A stretch of DNA of 64,000 nt, taken from Streptomyces diastaticus subsp. diastaticus. Lineage in GTDB: Bacteria > Actinomycetota > Actinomycetes > Streptomycetales > Streptomycetaceae. Location of the stretch: contig NZ_BLLN01000005.1 in NCBI RefSeq assembly GCF_011170125.1, forward strand, positions 620,001-684,000, written 5' to 3'. Under the pieces are notes generated by a model. It had not been told where the DNA came from, did no database searches, and saw only the letters and a list, made by a program, of their open reading frames with translations. The translations under genes and the position numbers were made by a program. Positions 41,530 to 50,459 of the stretch are shown one piece after another. Position 1 is the stretch's first letter; each line of letters begins with the position of its first letter.

Positions 41530-42864
41530 TCAGGCCGTGGCGACGGCGGGGGCGGCGGCGCGGGCCACCTCGTCGTCCTTCTCGTAGTTGCGGCGCTTGA
41601 GCAGCAGGAGCATGCAGCCGAGGGTGAGCGCGACCTGGAAGACGGCGTAGGCGATGACGGCGGTGATGGAGCCGGTCTGGTTGAGGAGGAACTGGCCGAC
41701 GATCGGGGTGGTGCCGCCGAGCAGGGTGCCGCAGAGCTGGTAGCAGAGCGAGATGCCGGTGTACCGCAGGTGGGCGGGGAAGCGGCTGGCGAGCATACCG
41801 GCGAGGGCGGCGTAGTAGAGGCAGTGCGGGATGGTGGCGACGGCGACGCCGAGCATGGCCAGGCCGTAGCTCTCGGTGCTGATGAGGACGAACATCAGCG
41901 GCATCAGCACCAGTTCGGGCACCAGCATGAAGGTGACCGCCCGGGACCAGCTGCGCATCCGGGTGGCGAGGACGGCGCCGAAGGGCTGGGCGATGATCTG
42001 GGTGATGTTGGCGACCAGGATGATGGTGAGGAAGGAGCTGCGGTCGAAGCTCAGCTCGGTGGTGGCCCAGGAGAGGGCGAAGGTCGACTTGAAGTAGGTG
42101 GCGGAGAGCCCGATGGTGCAGGCGCCGATGCCGAGGACGATCAGCATGGGATGGCTGCGCAGCACCTCGGAGAGCGGCACCTTGGCGGTCTCGCGCTTCT
42201 CGATGACGCGGGCCATCGCGGGCGACTCGGTGACCTTGAGCCGGACGAAGAGGCCGACGACGACCAGCAGCGCGGAGGCGAGGAAGGGCACCCGCCAGCC
42301 CCAGGCGACGAAGGCGTCGTCGGGGAGCTGGCTGATGGCGAGGAAGCTGAGGGTGGAGAGGGTGTTGCCGACCGGGGAGCCCTGCTGGGCGAAGGCGCCG
42401 TAGAGGATCGACTTGCCCTTGGGGGCGTGCTCGGAGGCGATCAGCACGGAGCCGCCCCACTCGCCACCGAGGCCTATGCCCTGGATCATGCGGATGCAGA
42501 CCAGCAGGATGGGCGCGGCGACGCCGATGCTGGCGTAGCTGGGCAGCAGGCCGATCGCGGTGGTCGAGACGCCCATCAGGAGCAGGGTGATGACCAGGGT
42601 GGTCTTGCGGCCGAGCTTGTCGCCGAAGTGGCCGAAGACGATGCCGCCGAGCGGACGCGCGAGGAAGCCGACCCAGAAGGTGGCGAAGGCGACGAGAGTG
42701 CCGAGGGCGCCTTCGAGTTCGGGGAAGAACACCTTGTCGAAGACGAGAGCGGCGGCGGTTCCGTAGATGTAGAAGTCGAACCACTCGATGGTGGAGCCGA
42801 TGAAGGCTCCGATTCCCGCGCGGCGGGCGGTTTTGCTCCGCGCCTGGTCGGCGGTGGTGCTCAT
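41530..42864 (-). CDS. MHS-family (metabolite:H+ symporter) MFS transporter
   Basis: 444-residue importer of the MHS branch of MFS (relatives: ShiA, ProP, KgtP, PcaT-like organic acid carriers). IGAFIGSTIEWFDFYIYGTAAALVFDKVFFP is the MHS N-terminal signature; RPLGGIVFGHFGDKLGRK is the loop 2-3 motif; GIGLGGEWGGSVLIASEHAPKGK is the loop 4-5 motif. ATG 42864 has GGGAG five bases upstream and is preferred over ATG 42876. Its 5' region carries a GTATTGGA box shared with the other two operons of the island. Inferred role: uptake of the organic acid degraded by the neighbouring enzymes. Confidence 0.92.
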   Translation of the reverse strand: MSTTADQARSKTARRAGIGAFIGSTIEWFDFYIYGTAAALVFDKVFFPELEGALGTLVAFATFWVGFLARPLGGIVFGHFGDKLGRKTTLVITLLLMGVSTTAIGLLPSYASIGVAAPILLVCIRMIQGIGLGGEWGGSVLIASEHAPKGKSILYGAFAQQGSPVGNTLSTLSFLAISQLPDDAFVAWGWRVPFLASALLVVVGLFVRLKVTESPAMARVIEKRETAKVPLSEVLRSHPMLIVLGIGACTIGLSATYFKSTFALSWATTELSFDRSSFLTIILVANITQIIAQPFGAVLATRMRSWSRAVTFMLVPELVLMPLMFVLISTESYGLAMLGVAVATIPHCLYYAALAGMLASRFPAHLRYTGISLCYQLCGTLLGGTTPIVGQFLLNQTGSITAVIAYAVFQVALTLGCMLLLLKRRNYEKDDEVARAAAPAVATA

Positions 42865-43007
42865 GACGGCTCCCATGGGCGGCGTTGATCGCGGAAGGTG
42901 GGGTGGGGGCGGGCCTGCGGTGGGCCGCGTACGCGGAGTGGTGGGGGCGTCCCGCCCCGGTGCCTCCGGTGTGATGGCCGCTACGGTGCCAGGCGGCACC
43001 GAGAGCG

Positions 43008-43020
43008 GTCCAATACCAAA
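43008..43020 (-). promoter_or_regulatory. GTATTGGA box upstream of the MHS transporter
   Basis: Read on the minus strand: TTTGGTATTGGAC. The same 8-mer GTATTGGA, in the orientation of transcription, recurs upstream of the thiolase and the CoA-transferase. It starts 144 bp before the transporter ATG. Proposed LysR binding site. Confidence 0.6.
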
Positions 43021-43033
43021 TAGCTGATGCAGT

Positions 43034-43064
43034 GAGACGGTCCCGGTATCACCGGGACCGTCTC
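43034..43064 (-). terminator. Hairpin terminator after the thiolase
   Basis: GAGACGGTCCCGGT, loop ATC, ACCGGGACCGTCTC: perfect 14-bp stem, 22 bp beyond the thiolase stop, separating it from the transporter promoter. Confidence 0.87.
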
Positions 43065-43086
43065 CCGCCGGGCCGGAGCCGGCCGG

Positions 43087-44325
43087 TCAGGCCCGGGCGA
43101 AGACCGCGGCGAGTCCCTGCCCGCCGCCGACGCACATGGTCTCCAGCCCCCAGCGGGCCTCGCGGCGGCGCATCTCGTGGGCGAGGGTGGCGAGGATCCG
43201 GGCGCCGGTGGCGCCGACGGGGTGGCCGAGCGAGATGCCGGAGCCGTTGACGTTGATCCGCTCGTGGTCGCCCTCGGTGAGCCCCATCAGCCGGGTGCAG
43301 GCGAGGGTCTGGGCGGCGAACGCCTCGTTCAGCTCGATCAGGTCCAGGTCGGCGAGGGTGAGCCCGGCCTTTTGAAGGGCGGTGGCGGTGGCGGCGACGG
43401 GGCCGAGCCCCATCGTCTCGGCGGGCACGCCCGTGCGGGCGAAGGAGACCAGGTGGACGAGGGGGGTGAGGCCGAGCCGTTCGGCGGTGGCCCGGCTGGT
43501 GACCAGACAGGCCGCGGCGGCGTCGTTCTGGCCGCTGGCGTTGCCCGCGGTGACGGTCGCCTCGGGGTCGGTGGCGCGCAGGATCGGCCTGAGCGCCGCG
43601 AGCTGCTCGGCGGTGGTGTCGGGCCGGGGGTGCTCGTCGGTGTCGACCAGGGTCTCGCCCTTGCGGGTGCGGACCGGTACGGGCACCGTCTCGTCGGCGA
43701 AGCGCCCGGCCGCGAGGGCGTCGGCGGCGCGGCGCTGGGAGCTGAGGGCCAGCGCGTCCTGGTCCTCGCGGGTCACGGCGTAGGCGCGGCGCAGGTTCTC
43801 GGCGGTCTCGATCATGCCGCCGGGTATCGGGTGGTGGACGCCGCCCGCCTCGGTACGGCCCCGGGCGAGCGAGTCGTGGAGCTGGAGTCCGGGGCCTCGG
43901 ATGCCCCAGCGGCCCTCGTGCGTGTAGTAGGGGGCGGCGCTCATCACGTCGACGCCGCCGGCGATCACCACCTCGCTGAAGCCACCGCCGATCTGGAGGG
44001 CGGCGTCGATGACGGCCTGGAGTCCGGAGCCGCAGCGCCGGTCGATCTGCACGCCCGTCACCCGGTCGGGCAGCCCCGCGTCGAGGGCGGCGACGCGGCC
44101 GATGGCGGGGGCGTCACTGGTCGGGTAGGCGTGACCGAGGACCACCTCGTCGATCCGCTCGGGGTCGACGCCGCTGCGCTCGACGACGGCCGAGACGACG
44201 TGCGCGGCGAGCGCGGCGGGGCGCTGCCCGGCGAGCGCCCCGCCGAACCGGCCGATGGGGGTGCGCAGGGGCGAGCAGACGACGATGTCCCCGGCGGACG
44301 GGGAGGGGGACGGGGCTGCGGACAT
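43087..44325 (-). CDS. Thiolase (acetyl-CoA acyltransferase, PcaF-like)
   Basis: 412-residue type II thiolase that cleaves a 3-oxoacyl-CoA to acetyl-CoA and a shortened acyl-CoA. All family residues are present: nucleophile Cys in [18 protein letters not shown], catalytic His in [11 protein letters not shown], and the C-terminal Cys in MCVGGGQG. Normal length. ATG 44325. It is the last step of the proposed pathway; if the substrate is a C6 dicarboxylate the products would be succinyl-CoA and acetyl-CoA. It has its own promoter region with a GTATTGGA box. Confidence 0.94.
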   Translation of the reverse strand: MSAAPSPSPSAGDIVVCSPLRTPIGRFGGALAGQRPAALAAHVVSAVVERSGVDPERIDEVVLGHAYPTSDAPAIGRVAALDAGLPDRVTGVQIDRRCGSGLQAVIDAALQIGGGFSEVVIAGGVDVMSAAPYYTHEGRWGIRGPGLQLHDSLARGRTEAGGVHHPIPGGMIETAENLRRAYAVTREDQDALALSSQRRAADALAAGRFADETVPVPVRTRKGETLVDTDEHPRPDTTAEQLAALRPILRATDPEATVTAGNASGQNDAAAACLVTSRATAERLGLTPLVHLVSFARTGVPAETMGLGPVAATATALQKAGLTLADLDLIELNEAFAAQTLACTRLMGLTEGDHERINVNGSGISLGHPVGATGARILATLAHEMRRREARWGLETMCVGGGQGLAAVFARA

Positions 44326-44420
44326 GGGGCGGGGCCTCCTGAGTACGTCACGGGTGCGCGGGCCGCCCTCGTACGGTTCAGGGCGGCCCGCGTCGACCCT
44401 CGCACCGGCGGGCCCGCGAC

Positions 44421-44430
44421 TTCCAATACT
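44421..44430 (-). promoter_or_regulatory. GTATTGGA box upstream of the thiolase
   Basis: Minus-strand reading AGTATTGGAA; the 8-mer ends 96 bp before the thiolase ATG, at nearly the same distance as the box before the CoA-transferase start. Confidence 0.55.
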
Positions 44431-44440
44431 CAGTTCCTCG

Positions 44441-44469
44441 CCGACTGAGACGGCGAGCGTCTCAATCGG
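44441..44469 (-). terminator. Hairpin over the end of the LysR gene
   Basis: CCGACTGAGACG, loop GCGAG, CGTCTCAATCGG with one mismatch. It overlaps the LysR stop codon (44462-44464) and lies just before the thiolase's upstream box, so LysR transcription probably stops here. Confidence 0.6.
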
Positions 44470-45367
44470 CGGCGCCGGGCGGTGTCGGCAACGCCTGCTC
44501 GGCGACGGCGAGGACGCTGCGCAGGGCGGCCGAGGGGTTGTCGGCCCGCCAGGCGAGCGCCGCGTGCAGGCGGACCGGTTCGGCGTCCAGGGGGCGGTAG
44601 ACGAGGCCGGTGGACTGGATGTGCTGGACCGAGGTCAGGGTGAGGGTGACGCCCACGCCGGCGGCGACCAGGGCGAGGATCGTGTGCGAGTCCGGGGCCT
44701 CCTGGACGACGCGCGGGGTGAATCCGGCCCCCTCGCAGGCGCGGACCATGGCGTCGCGGAGGCTGGAGCCGGCGTTGGCCGGGAAGCTGACGAAGGGCTG
44801 GTCGGCGAGGTCGGTGAGGGCGATGCGCTCGCGGGCGGCCAGCGGATGGTCGCCGGGCAGGGCGCAGATCAGCTCCTCCTCGCCGATGACCCGGGTGCGC
44901 ACGCCGGGCCGGGAGGCGGGCAGGCGGACGAAGCCGAGGTCCAGGCTGCCCTCCGCGACGCGGGCCAGCGCGGTGTCGGCGTAGGTCTGGCCGGTGAGGA
45001 CCAGCTCGATGCCGGGGTGGGCGGCGCGGACGGCGCCGGTGAGCAGGGGCAGCGCCTCGTGGCTGGAGGCCCCGGCGAAGCCCACGGTGACCCGGCCGTA
45101 CTCGCCGCGCCCGGCCGCCTTGACGGCGCGGACGGCGAGGTCGAGGTCGTCCAGGACGGTGCGGACCGGGCCGAGGAAGGACTCGCCCGCGCTGGTCAGG
45201 CGGACCGAGCGGGTGTTGCGCTCGAAGAGCTGGGCGCCCAGCTCCTTCTCCAGCTGGCGGATCTGCTGGCTCAGCGGCGGCTGCGCCATCTGGAGCCGCT
45301 TGGCGGCGCGTCCGAAGTGCAGCTCCTCGGCGACGGCCACGAAGGCGGTGAGATAGCGCAGTTCCAC
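44462..45367 (-). CDS. LysR-family transcriptional regulator
   Basis: 301-residue LysR-type regulator. The N-terminal winged HTH reads VELRYLTAFVAVAEELHFGRAAKRLQMAQPPLSQQIRQLEKELGAQLFERNTRSVRLT, typical of the CatR/BenM/PcaQ aromatic- and organic-acid group. The C-terminal effector domain includes GFAGASSHEALPLL and PAPDSHTILALVAAGVGVTLT-like sequence. GTG 45367 is chosen because GAGGA lies six bases upstream and because it matches the usual start of the family; a 22-residue extension is possible. Divergent from the CoA-transferase genes, the classic arrangement for a LysR activator of its neighbours. Confidence 0.92.
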   Translation of the reverse strand: MELRYLTAFVAVAEELHFGRAAKRLQMAQPPLSQQIRQLEKELGAQLFERNTRSVRLTSAGESFLGPVRTVLDDLDLAVRAVKAAGRGEYGRVTVGFAGASSHEALPLLTGAVRAAHPGIELVLTGQTYADTALARVAEGSLDLGFVRLPASRPGVRTRVIGEEELICALPGDHPLAARERIALTDLADQPFVSFPANAGSSLRDAMVRACEGAGFTPRVVQEAPDSHTILALVAAGVGVTLTLTSVQHIQSTGLVYRPLDAEPVRLHAALAWRADNPSAALRSVLAVAEQALPTPPGAAD

Positions 45368-45419
45368 GGTGTTCCTCAGGGGATTGTTCAGCTGGGCGTC
45401 TTGATGTGACCTTAATTCG

Positions 45420-45439
45420 GTATTGGACGGCAATCAATA
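45420..45439. promoter_or_regulatory. LysR-type operator between lysR and CoA-transferase genes
   Basis: TATTGGACGGCAATCAATA (45421-45439) contains TATTG-N9-CAATA, an exact inverted repeat with T-N11-A spacing at its core, and the shared GTATTGGA 8-mer (45420-45427) pointing toward the CoA-transferase start 108 bp downstream. Confidence 0.7.
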
Positions 45440-45535
45440 GTCGCTGGCACCGTGAGACCCGGCCGCCGTGCGGGTGTTCGCGGACACCCGAGGGCGCCGC
45501 CCTTTCGATCCGTACGCGCCGAGGAGTCGCCTGCC

Positions 45536-46486
45536 GTGGAACCATCCGTGGCCCCGCCGGACAAGACCATGTCGATGAGGGACGCCGTGGCGGCGTTCGT
45601 GCACGACGGCGACACGGTCTGCCTGGAGGGCTTCACCCACCTCATCCCCACGGCCGCCGGGCACGAGATCATCCGACAGCGCCGCCGCGACCTGACGGTG
45701 GTACGGATGACCGCCGACATCGTGGTCGACCAGATGCTGGCGGGCGGCTGCGTCAAGCGGCTGGTCTCGTCGTTCGTCGGCAACTCCTCCGCCGGGTCCC
45801 TCGGCGAGCTGCGCCGCCGGGTGGAGCGCGCCGACCCCGAGCCGCTGGAGTTCGAGGAGTACAGCCACCACGGCATGGTCTGCCGCTACCAGGCGGGCGC
45901 CCAGCGCCTCCCCTTCCTCCCGCTGCGCAGCTACGCCGGCAGCGACCTGCCCCGGATCAACCCGGCGCTGCGCAAGGTCACCTCGCCCTACCCCGGCCCG
46001 GACGGCGAGCCGGAGCAGATCTACGTGGTCCCCCCCGTCAACCCGGACGTCACCTTCATCCACGCCCAGCGCGCCGACCGGCTCGGCAACACCCAGATCT
46101 GGGGGCTGACCGGCGTCCAGGCGGAGGCGGTGTACGCGGCGAAGCGGGCCGTGGTGGTGGTCGAGGAGATCGTCGCCGACGAGGTGGTCCGTGCCGATCC
46201 CAACCGCACCGCGGTACCCGCGCACGCGGTGGACGCGGTGGTGCACTGCCCGCGCGGCGCCCACCCCTCCTTCGCGCAGGGTTACTACGACCGGGACAAC
46301 GCCTTCTACCGCTCGTGGTCCCACATCAGCAAGGATCCCGAACGGCTGCGCGCCTGGCTGGACGAGTGGGTGTACGGCACCCGCGACCACGCCGAGTACG
46401 CGGCCAGGCTCGCCGGCCACTTCCGCGACCACCTCGCCGTGGGCGAGGCGCTGAGCGGGCAGGTCGACTACGGGCGGCGGTTGTGA
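45536..46486 (+). CDS. Acyl-CoA:carboxylate CoA-transferase, subunit A (CatI/GctA-like)
   Basis: 316-residue alpha subunit of a family I CoA-transferase. MRDAVAAFVHDGDTVCLEGFTHLIPTAAGHEIIRQ is the typical opening; MTADIVVDQMLAGGCVKRLVSSFVGN and VTFIHAQRADRLGNTQIWG follow the CatI/GctA pattern. It would move CoA from succinyl- or acetyl-CoA to a (di)carboxylate. GTG 45536 has GAGGAG nine bases upstream; the ATG at 45569 is an alternative. First gene of a four-gene rightward operon with subunit B, a 3-hydroxyacyl-CoA dehydrogenase and an acyl-CoA dehydrogenase. Confidence 0.88.
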   Translation: MEPSVAPPDKTMSMRDAVAAFVHDGDTVCLEGFTHLIPTAAGHEIIRQRRRDLTVVRMTADIVVDQMLAGGCVKRLVSSFVGNSSAGSLGELRRRVERADPEPLEFEEYSHHGMVCRYQAGAQRLPFLPLRSYAGSDLPRINPALRKVTSPYPGPDGEPEQIYVVPPVNPDVTFIHAQRADRLGNTQIWGLTGVQAEAVYAAKRAVVVVEEIVADEVVRADPNRTAVPAHAVDAVVHCPRGAHPSFAQGYYDRDNAFYRSWSHISKDPERLRAWLDEWVYGTRDHAEYAARLAGHFRDHLAVGEALSGQVDYGRRL

Positions 46487-46548
46487 GCCCCGCTCCCGGC
46501 CCGGCCCGCGCCCCCGCTCCCGCACCCGCGACCGAAGGAGTCCCGCCG

Positions 46549-47361
46549 ATGACCACCGCTTTCCCGCCCGCCGCCGTCTCCTCCGACGCCGCCCCGACGG
46601 CCGCCGGGGCGACCTCCTCCGAGCTGCTCGCGGTGGTCGCCTCCCGCGCGCTGGCCGGGCGCCGCACCGTCTTCGCCGGGATCGGACTGCCGACCCTGGC
46701 CGCCTCCCTCGCCCATCTGACCGTGGCCCCCGGTCTGGAGATCGTCTACGAGTCCGGGGTGTGCGGCGCGCACCCCGACCAGTTGCCGGAGACCATCGCC
46801 GACGCGGTGCTCATCACCGGCGCCGAGGCGGTGCTGCCGATGGCGACGCTGTTCGGCGCGGTCCTCCAGGGCGGCCACATCGACGTCGGCTTCCTCGGCG
46901 CCGCCCAGATCGACCGGTGGGGGAACCTCAACTCCTCGGTGATCGGCGAGTGGGAACGCCCGCAGGTGCGGCTGCCGGGTGCCGGCGGCGCGATGGAGGT
47001 GATGGCCAACGCGCGGGAGATCTTCGTGGTGATGCGCCGTCACACGCCCCGCTCGTTCACCGCCGAGCTGGACTTCTGCACCTCGCCGGGGCCCGACCGG
47101 GCACTCGCCGACGGCATCCGGCCGCTGGGTTCGGGCGTCACCCGGGTCGTCACCGACCTGGGACTGCTGGAGCGGTCCGGCGTCGGCGAGGAACTGCGGC
47201 TGACCGCCGTCCACCCCGGGGTCACCGTCGAGCGGGTGCGGGAAGCGACCGGCTGGGAGCTGGCCGTCGCCGAGGAGGTCGCGGTGATCGAGCCGCCGTC
47301 CGCCGCCGAACTGCGGCTGCTGCGCGAGGACGTCGACCCGGGGCGGGTCTATCTCCGCTGA
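46549..47361 (+). CDS. Acyl-CoA:carboxylate CoA-transferase, subunit B (CatJ/GctB-like)
   Basis: 270-residue beta subunit. IVYESGVCGAHPDQLPETIAD contains the YESG motif whose Glu carries CoA in GctB-type enzymes. GGHIDVGFLGAAQIDRWGNLNSSVIG and LPGAGGAMEVMANAREIFVVMRRHTPRSF are family signatures. ATG 46549 with GAAGGAG nine bases upstream; 62 bp after subunit A. The most similar named enzymes by eye are 3-oxoadipate and glutaconate CoA-transferases, supporting a dicarboxylate substrate. Confidence 0.9.
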   Translation: MTTAFPPAAVSSDAAPTAAGATSSELLAVVASRALAGRRTVFAGIGLPTLAASLAHLTVAPGLEIVYESGVCGAHPDQLPETIADAVLITGAEAVLPMATLFGAVLQGGHIDVGFLGAAQIDRWGNLNSSVIGEWERPQVRLPGAGGAMEVMANAREIFVVMRRHTPRSFTAELDFCTSPGPDRALADGIRPLGSGVTRVVTDLGLLERSGVGEELRLTAVHPGVTVERVREATGWELAVAEEVAVIEPPSAAELRLLREDVDPGRVYLR

Positions 47362-47433
47362 GTCGTCCCCCGCCGCCGCTCCCTTGCCCTCCCCACCCCT
47401 CCGCCTCACCCCCTACCGAGGAGCATCCCCGTC

Positions 47434-48954
47434 ATGCGCATCAGAGTCGTCGGCGCCGGAGTCATGGGCCGGGGCATCGCCCAGTGGGCGGTGACCGCCG
47501 GGCACACCGTGGAACTGGGCGACACCCGCCGGGAGTCGGTGGAGGAGGCGGTCGGCTTCGTCCGCGGGATGCTCGACCGGGCCGCCGAGAAGGGCCGGCT
47601 GGGCCGCGCCGAGGCGGACGGCGCGGCCGCACGGCTCGTACCGCTGGACGCGCCGGACGTGCCCGGCGAGGAGGTGGAACTGGTGATCGAGGCGGTGCTG
47701 GAGGACCTGGCCGTCAAGACGGAGCTGTTCCGCCGCCTGGAGGAGGTGCTGCCGCCGGCCGCCGTCCTCGCCACCAACACCTCCTCGCTCCCGGTCACCC
47801 TGATCGCCGCCGGGCTGCGGCAGCCGGAGCGGCTCATCGGACTGCACTTCTTCAACCCGGTGCCGCTGATGAAGGTGGCCGAGGTGATCCCCGGCGCCCG
47901 GACCCGGCCAGGGCTCGCCGAGTGGCTGGCCGGTACGGTCCGGGCGAGCGGGCACGCCGCCGTCACCGTCGCCGACACCCCGGGCTTCCTGGTCAACCAC
48001 GCCGGCCGCGGCCTGGTCACCGAGGCCCTGGCACTGCTGGAGGAGCGGGTCGCCCCCGTCGAGGCGGTGGACCGGATCGCGCGCGACGTGCTGGGTCTCA
48101 GGATGGGCCCGTTCGAGCTGATGGACCTGACCGGTCTCGACGTCACCGCGAAGGTCGTCGACACCATCTGGGAGGGGTTCCGGTACTCCGAGCGGCTGCG
48201 CCCCTCCTTCCTCACCCCCAACCGGGTCGCCGCCGGGCTGCACGGCCGCAAGACCGGCGAGGGCTTCTACCGGTACGGGCCCGAGGCGCCCGAGCCCGCG
48301 CCGGAACCGCCGGTCACCGGTGACGCCCGGCGTGCCGTGCGGATCACGGGGACGGGGCCCGACGCCCGGGCCCTGCGCGCGGCGCTCACCGCGGACGGGG
48401 CCGAGGTGCTGCCCGAGGGAGGCGACGCGCCGGACGCCCTGGTGCTGGTCCCCGTGTGGGGCACCGGCGTCGCCCGGGCCGTGGCCGAGCTGGGGCTGCC
48501 GCGCGGGCGGAGCTTCGGCCTCGACCCGCTCTCGGTGGACCGGCCGCGCCGCGTACTGTCGGTGACCCCGGCCGCCGACCCGGTGGCGGCCCGTGACGCC
48601 CGGGCGGTACTGGCGGCGGGCGGGCACACCGTCACGGCGGTGCGCGACACGGCCGGTTCGGTGGCGCAGCGGCTGCTCTCCTCGATCGTCTCGGTGGCCG
48701 CCTCCGTCGCCGAACGCGGACTGGCCCGGCCCGCCGACATCGACACCGCCGTCACCGCCGGACTCGGCTACCCGCACGGCCCGCTCGCCTGGGGCGACCG
48801 GGTCGGCGCGGACCGGCTGCTGGAGCTCCAGTCGGCGCTGCTCGACGCCACCGGTGACCCGCGCCACCGGCCGACCCGCTGGGTGGCCGACCGCGCACGG
48901 CTGGGCCTGGCCCTCACCGATCCGGGCACCGGTCCCCAGACGGCGTACGGCTGA
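47434..48954 (+). CDS. 3-hydroxyacyl-CoA dehydrogenase (PaaH-like, two C-terminal domains)
   Basis: 506-residue NAD-dependent dehydrogenase oxidising (S)-3-hydroxyacyl-CoA to 3-oxoacyl-CoA. RVVGAGVMGRGIAQWAVTAGH is the NAD site; NTSSLPVT and GLHFFNPVPLMKVAEVI (catalytic His) define the family; DTPGFLVNHAGRGL opens the first C-terminal helical domain. A second, Rossmann-like plus helical repeat occupies about 290-506 (RLLSSIVSVAASVAERGLARPADIDTAVTAGLGYPHGPLAW), as in PaaH/PaaC of phenylacetate catabolism and DcaH-type enzymes. 72 bp after the CoA-transferase, start ATG 47434 with GAGGAG upstream. Confidence 0.93.
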   Translation: MRIRVVGAGVMGRGIAQWAVTAGHTVELGDTRRESVEEAVGFVRGMLDRAAEKGRLGRAEADGAAARLVPLDAPDVPGEEVELVIEAVLEDLAVKTELFRRLEEVLPPAAVLATNTSSLPVTLIAAGLRQPERLIGLHFFNPVPLMKVAEVIPGARTRPGLAEWLAGTVRASGHAAVTVADTPGFLVNHAGRGLVTEALALLEERVAPVEAVDRIARDVLGLRMGPFELMDLTGLDVTAKVVDTIWEGFRYSERLRPSFLTPNRVAAGLHGRKTGEGFYRYGPEAPEPAPEPPVTGDARRAVRITGTGPDARALRAALTADGAEVLPEGGDAPDALVLVPVWGTGVARAVAELGLPRGRSFGLDPLSVDRPRRVLSVTPAADPVAARDARAVLAAGGHTVTAVRDTAGSVAQRLLSSIVSVAASVAERGLARPADIDTAVTAGLGYPHGPLAWGDRVGADRLLELQSALLDATGDPRHRPTRWVADRARLGLALTDPGTGPQTAYG

Positions 48955-49035
48955 CCCGCCGGACGTGACCCGCCCCCGCACCCACCCGTCCGTCCGGCAC
49001 ACCGGGCGTGCCGACGCGCTGAAGGAGAACACACC

Positions 49036-50196
49036 GTGCTGACAAGGGATTTCGGCCTCACCGAGACCCAGCGCGACTTCCGGTCCCTGGCCGCGGAGTT
49101 CGTCGACAAGGAGATCGTGCCGCACGTGCGCGACTGGGACCGGGCGGAGCGTGTCGACCCGGCCGTCGTCAAGCGCCTGGGCGAGCTGGGCATCCTCGGC
49201 CTGACGCTGCCCGAGGAGTTCGGCGGCGTCGAGGCGGACATGCTCTCCTACACACTGGTCACCGAGGAACTGGGGCGCGGCGACTCCTCGGTGCGCGGCA
49301 TCGTCTCGGTCTCGCTCGGGCTGGTGTCGAAGACGATCGCCACGCACGGCACCGACGAGCAGAAGGCCGAGTGGCTTCCCCGGCTGGCGGCGGGCGAGGC
49401 ACTGGGCTGTTTCGCGCTGACCGAGCCAGGGACCGGGTCGGACGCGGGATCGGTGTCGACGCGCGCGGTCCGCGACGGCGGTGACTGGCTCATCGACGGC
49501 GCCAAGATCTTCATCACCAACGGCACCGTCGCCGACGTGGCGCTGGTCTTCGCCCGGACCGGTGGGAAGGGCCTGACCGCCTTCCTGGTGCCCACCGACG
49601 CCCCCGGTTTCACCGCCACCGAGATCCACGGCAAGCTCGGGCTGCGCGGCCAGGCGACCGCCGAGCTGACCCTCGAGGGCGTCCGCGTCCCCGACTCGGC
49701 CCGGCTCGGCGAGGAGGGCCGGGGCCTCGGCATCGCGCTCGGCACCCTCTCGCGCGGCCGCGTCTCGGTAGCCGCCGGCGCCGTCGGCCTCGCCCAGGGC
49801 GCCGTCGACGCGGCCGTCCGGTACGCCACGGAGCGCACCCAGTTCGGCAAGCCGATCGCCTCGTTCCAACTGGTCCAGGAACTGCTGGCCGACTCCGAGG
49901 TGGACGTGCGCACGGCGCGGCTGCTGACCCACCAGGTGGCGCGGATGGCGGACGCCGGGGCGAGCCCGAAGGAGTACGCGACGGACGCCTCGGTGGCCAA
50001 GTACCACGCGAGCGAGGCCGCCGTACGGGTCAGCAACAACTGCCTCCAGGTCTTCGGCGGCTACGGCTACATCGACGAGTACCCGGTCGGCAAGTACCTC
50101 CGCGACGCCCGCGTCCTCACCCTCTACGAGGGCACCAGCCAGGTGCAGAAGCTGATCATCGGCCGCGCCCTGACCGGCGTGGACGCGATGAACTGA
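49036..50196 (+). CDS. Acyl-CoA dehydrogenase
   Basis: 386-residue FAD-dependent acyl-CoA dehydrogenase making a 2-enoyl-CoA. CFALTEPGTGSDAG is the FAD/substrate signature; WLIDGAKIFITNG and ERTQFGKPIASFQLVQ are standard. YEGTSQVQKLIIGRAL near the C-terminus contains the catalytic Glu position of short-chain and glutaryl-type enzymes. GTG 49036 with AAGGAGA upstream, 81 bp after the dehydrogenase gene. First oxidation of the proposed pathway. Its electron acceptor (ETF) is not encoded here. Confidence 0.93.
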   Translation: MLTRDFGLTETQRDFRSLAAEFVDKEIVPHVRDWDRAERVDPAVVKRLGELGILGLTLPEEFGGVEADMLSYTLVTEELGRGDSSVRGIVSVSLGLVSKTIATHGTDEQKAEWLPRLAAGEALGCFALTEPGTGSDAGSVSTRAVRDGGDWLIDGAKIFITNGTVADVALVFARTGGKGLTAFLVPTDAPGFTATEIHGKLGLRGQATAELTLEGVRVPDSARLGEEGRGLGIALGTLSRGRVSVAAGAVGLAQGAVDAAVRYATERTQFGKPIASFQLVQELLADSEVDVRTARLLTHQVARMADAGASPKEYATDASVAKYHASEAAVRVSNNCLQVFGGYGYIDEYPVGKYLRDARVLTLYEGTSQVQKLIIGRALTGVDAMN

Positions 50197-50212
50197 GACA
50201 CCCGGCTCGTCC

Positions 50213-50256
50213 GGCCGGGCGTCCGCATCCCGGACAGGGGGTGCGGACGCCCGGCC
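50213..50256 (+). terminator. Hairpin terminator after the acyl-CoA dehydrogenase
   Basis: GGCCGGGCGTCCGCA (50213-50227) pairs exactly with TGCGGACGCCCGGCC (50242-50256), loop 14 nt. It ends the CoA-transferase operon. Confidence 0.82.
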
Positions 50257-50446
50257 TCGTCGTGGACGGCCCGGCCCGCGCCTCGGCCGGAGAGGCTCAC
50301 CCGCCGTCCGCCTCCACCTCTCCGAACTGGGCTTTCACTCCTGCGTCGACCGCGCGGCACGGCTGACCGGACCCCGCACACCCTCGCGCGTCTCACCGCG
50401 CCTCTCGCCATACGAGACGCATTCCCCTGATCGCCCTCGCCGTCCT

Positions 50447-50452
50447 TACAGT
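50447..50452 (+). promoter_or_regulatory. Probable -10 box giving a leaderless transcript
   Basis: TACAGT at 50447-50452, whose expected start site (about 50459-50460) coincides with the A of the small ORF's ATG at 50460. The -35 is not clear. Confidence 0.45.
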
Positions 50453-50459
50453 GGCGCAC

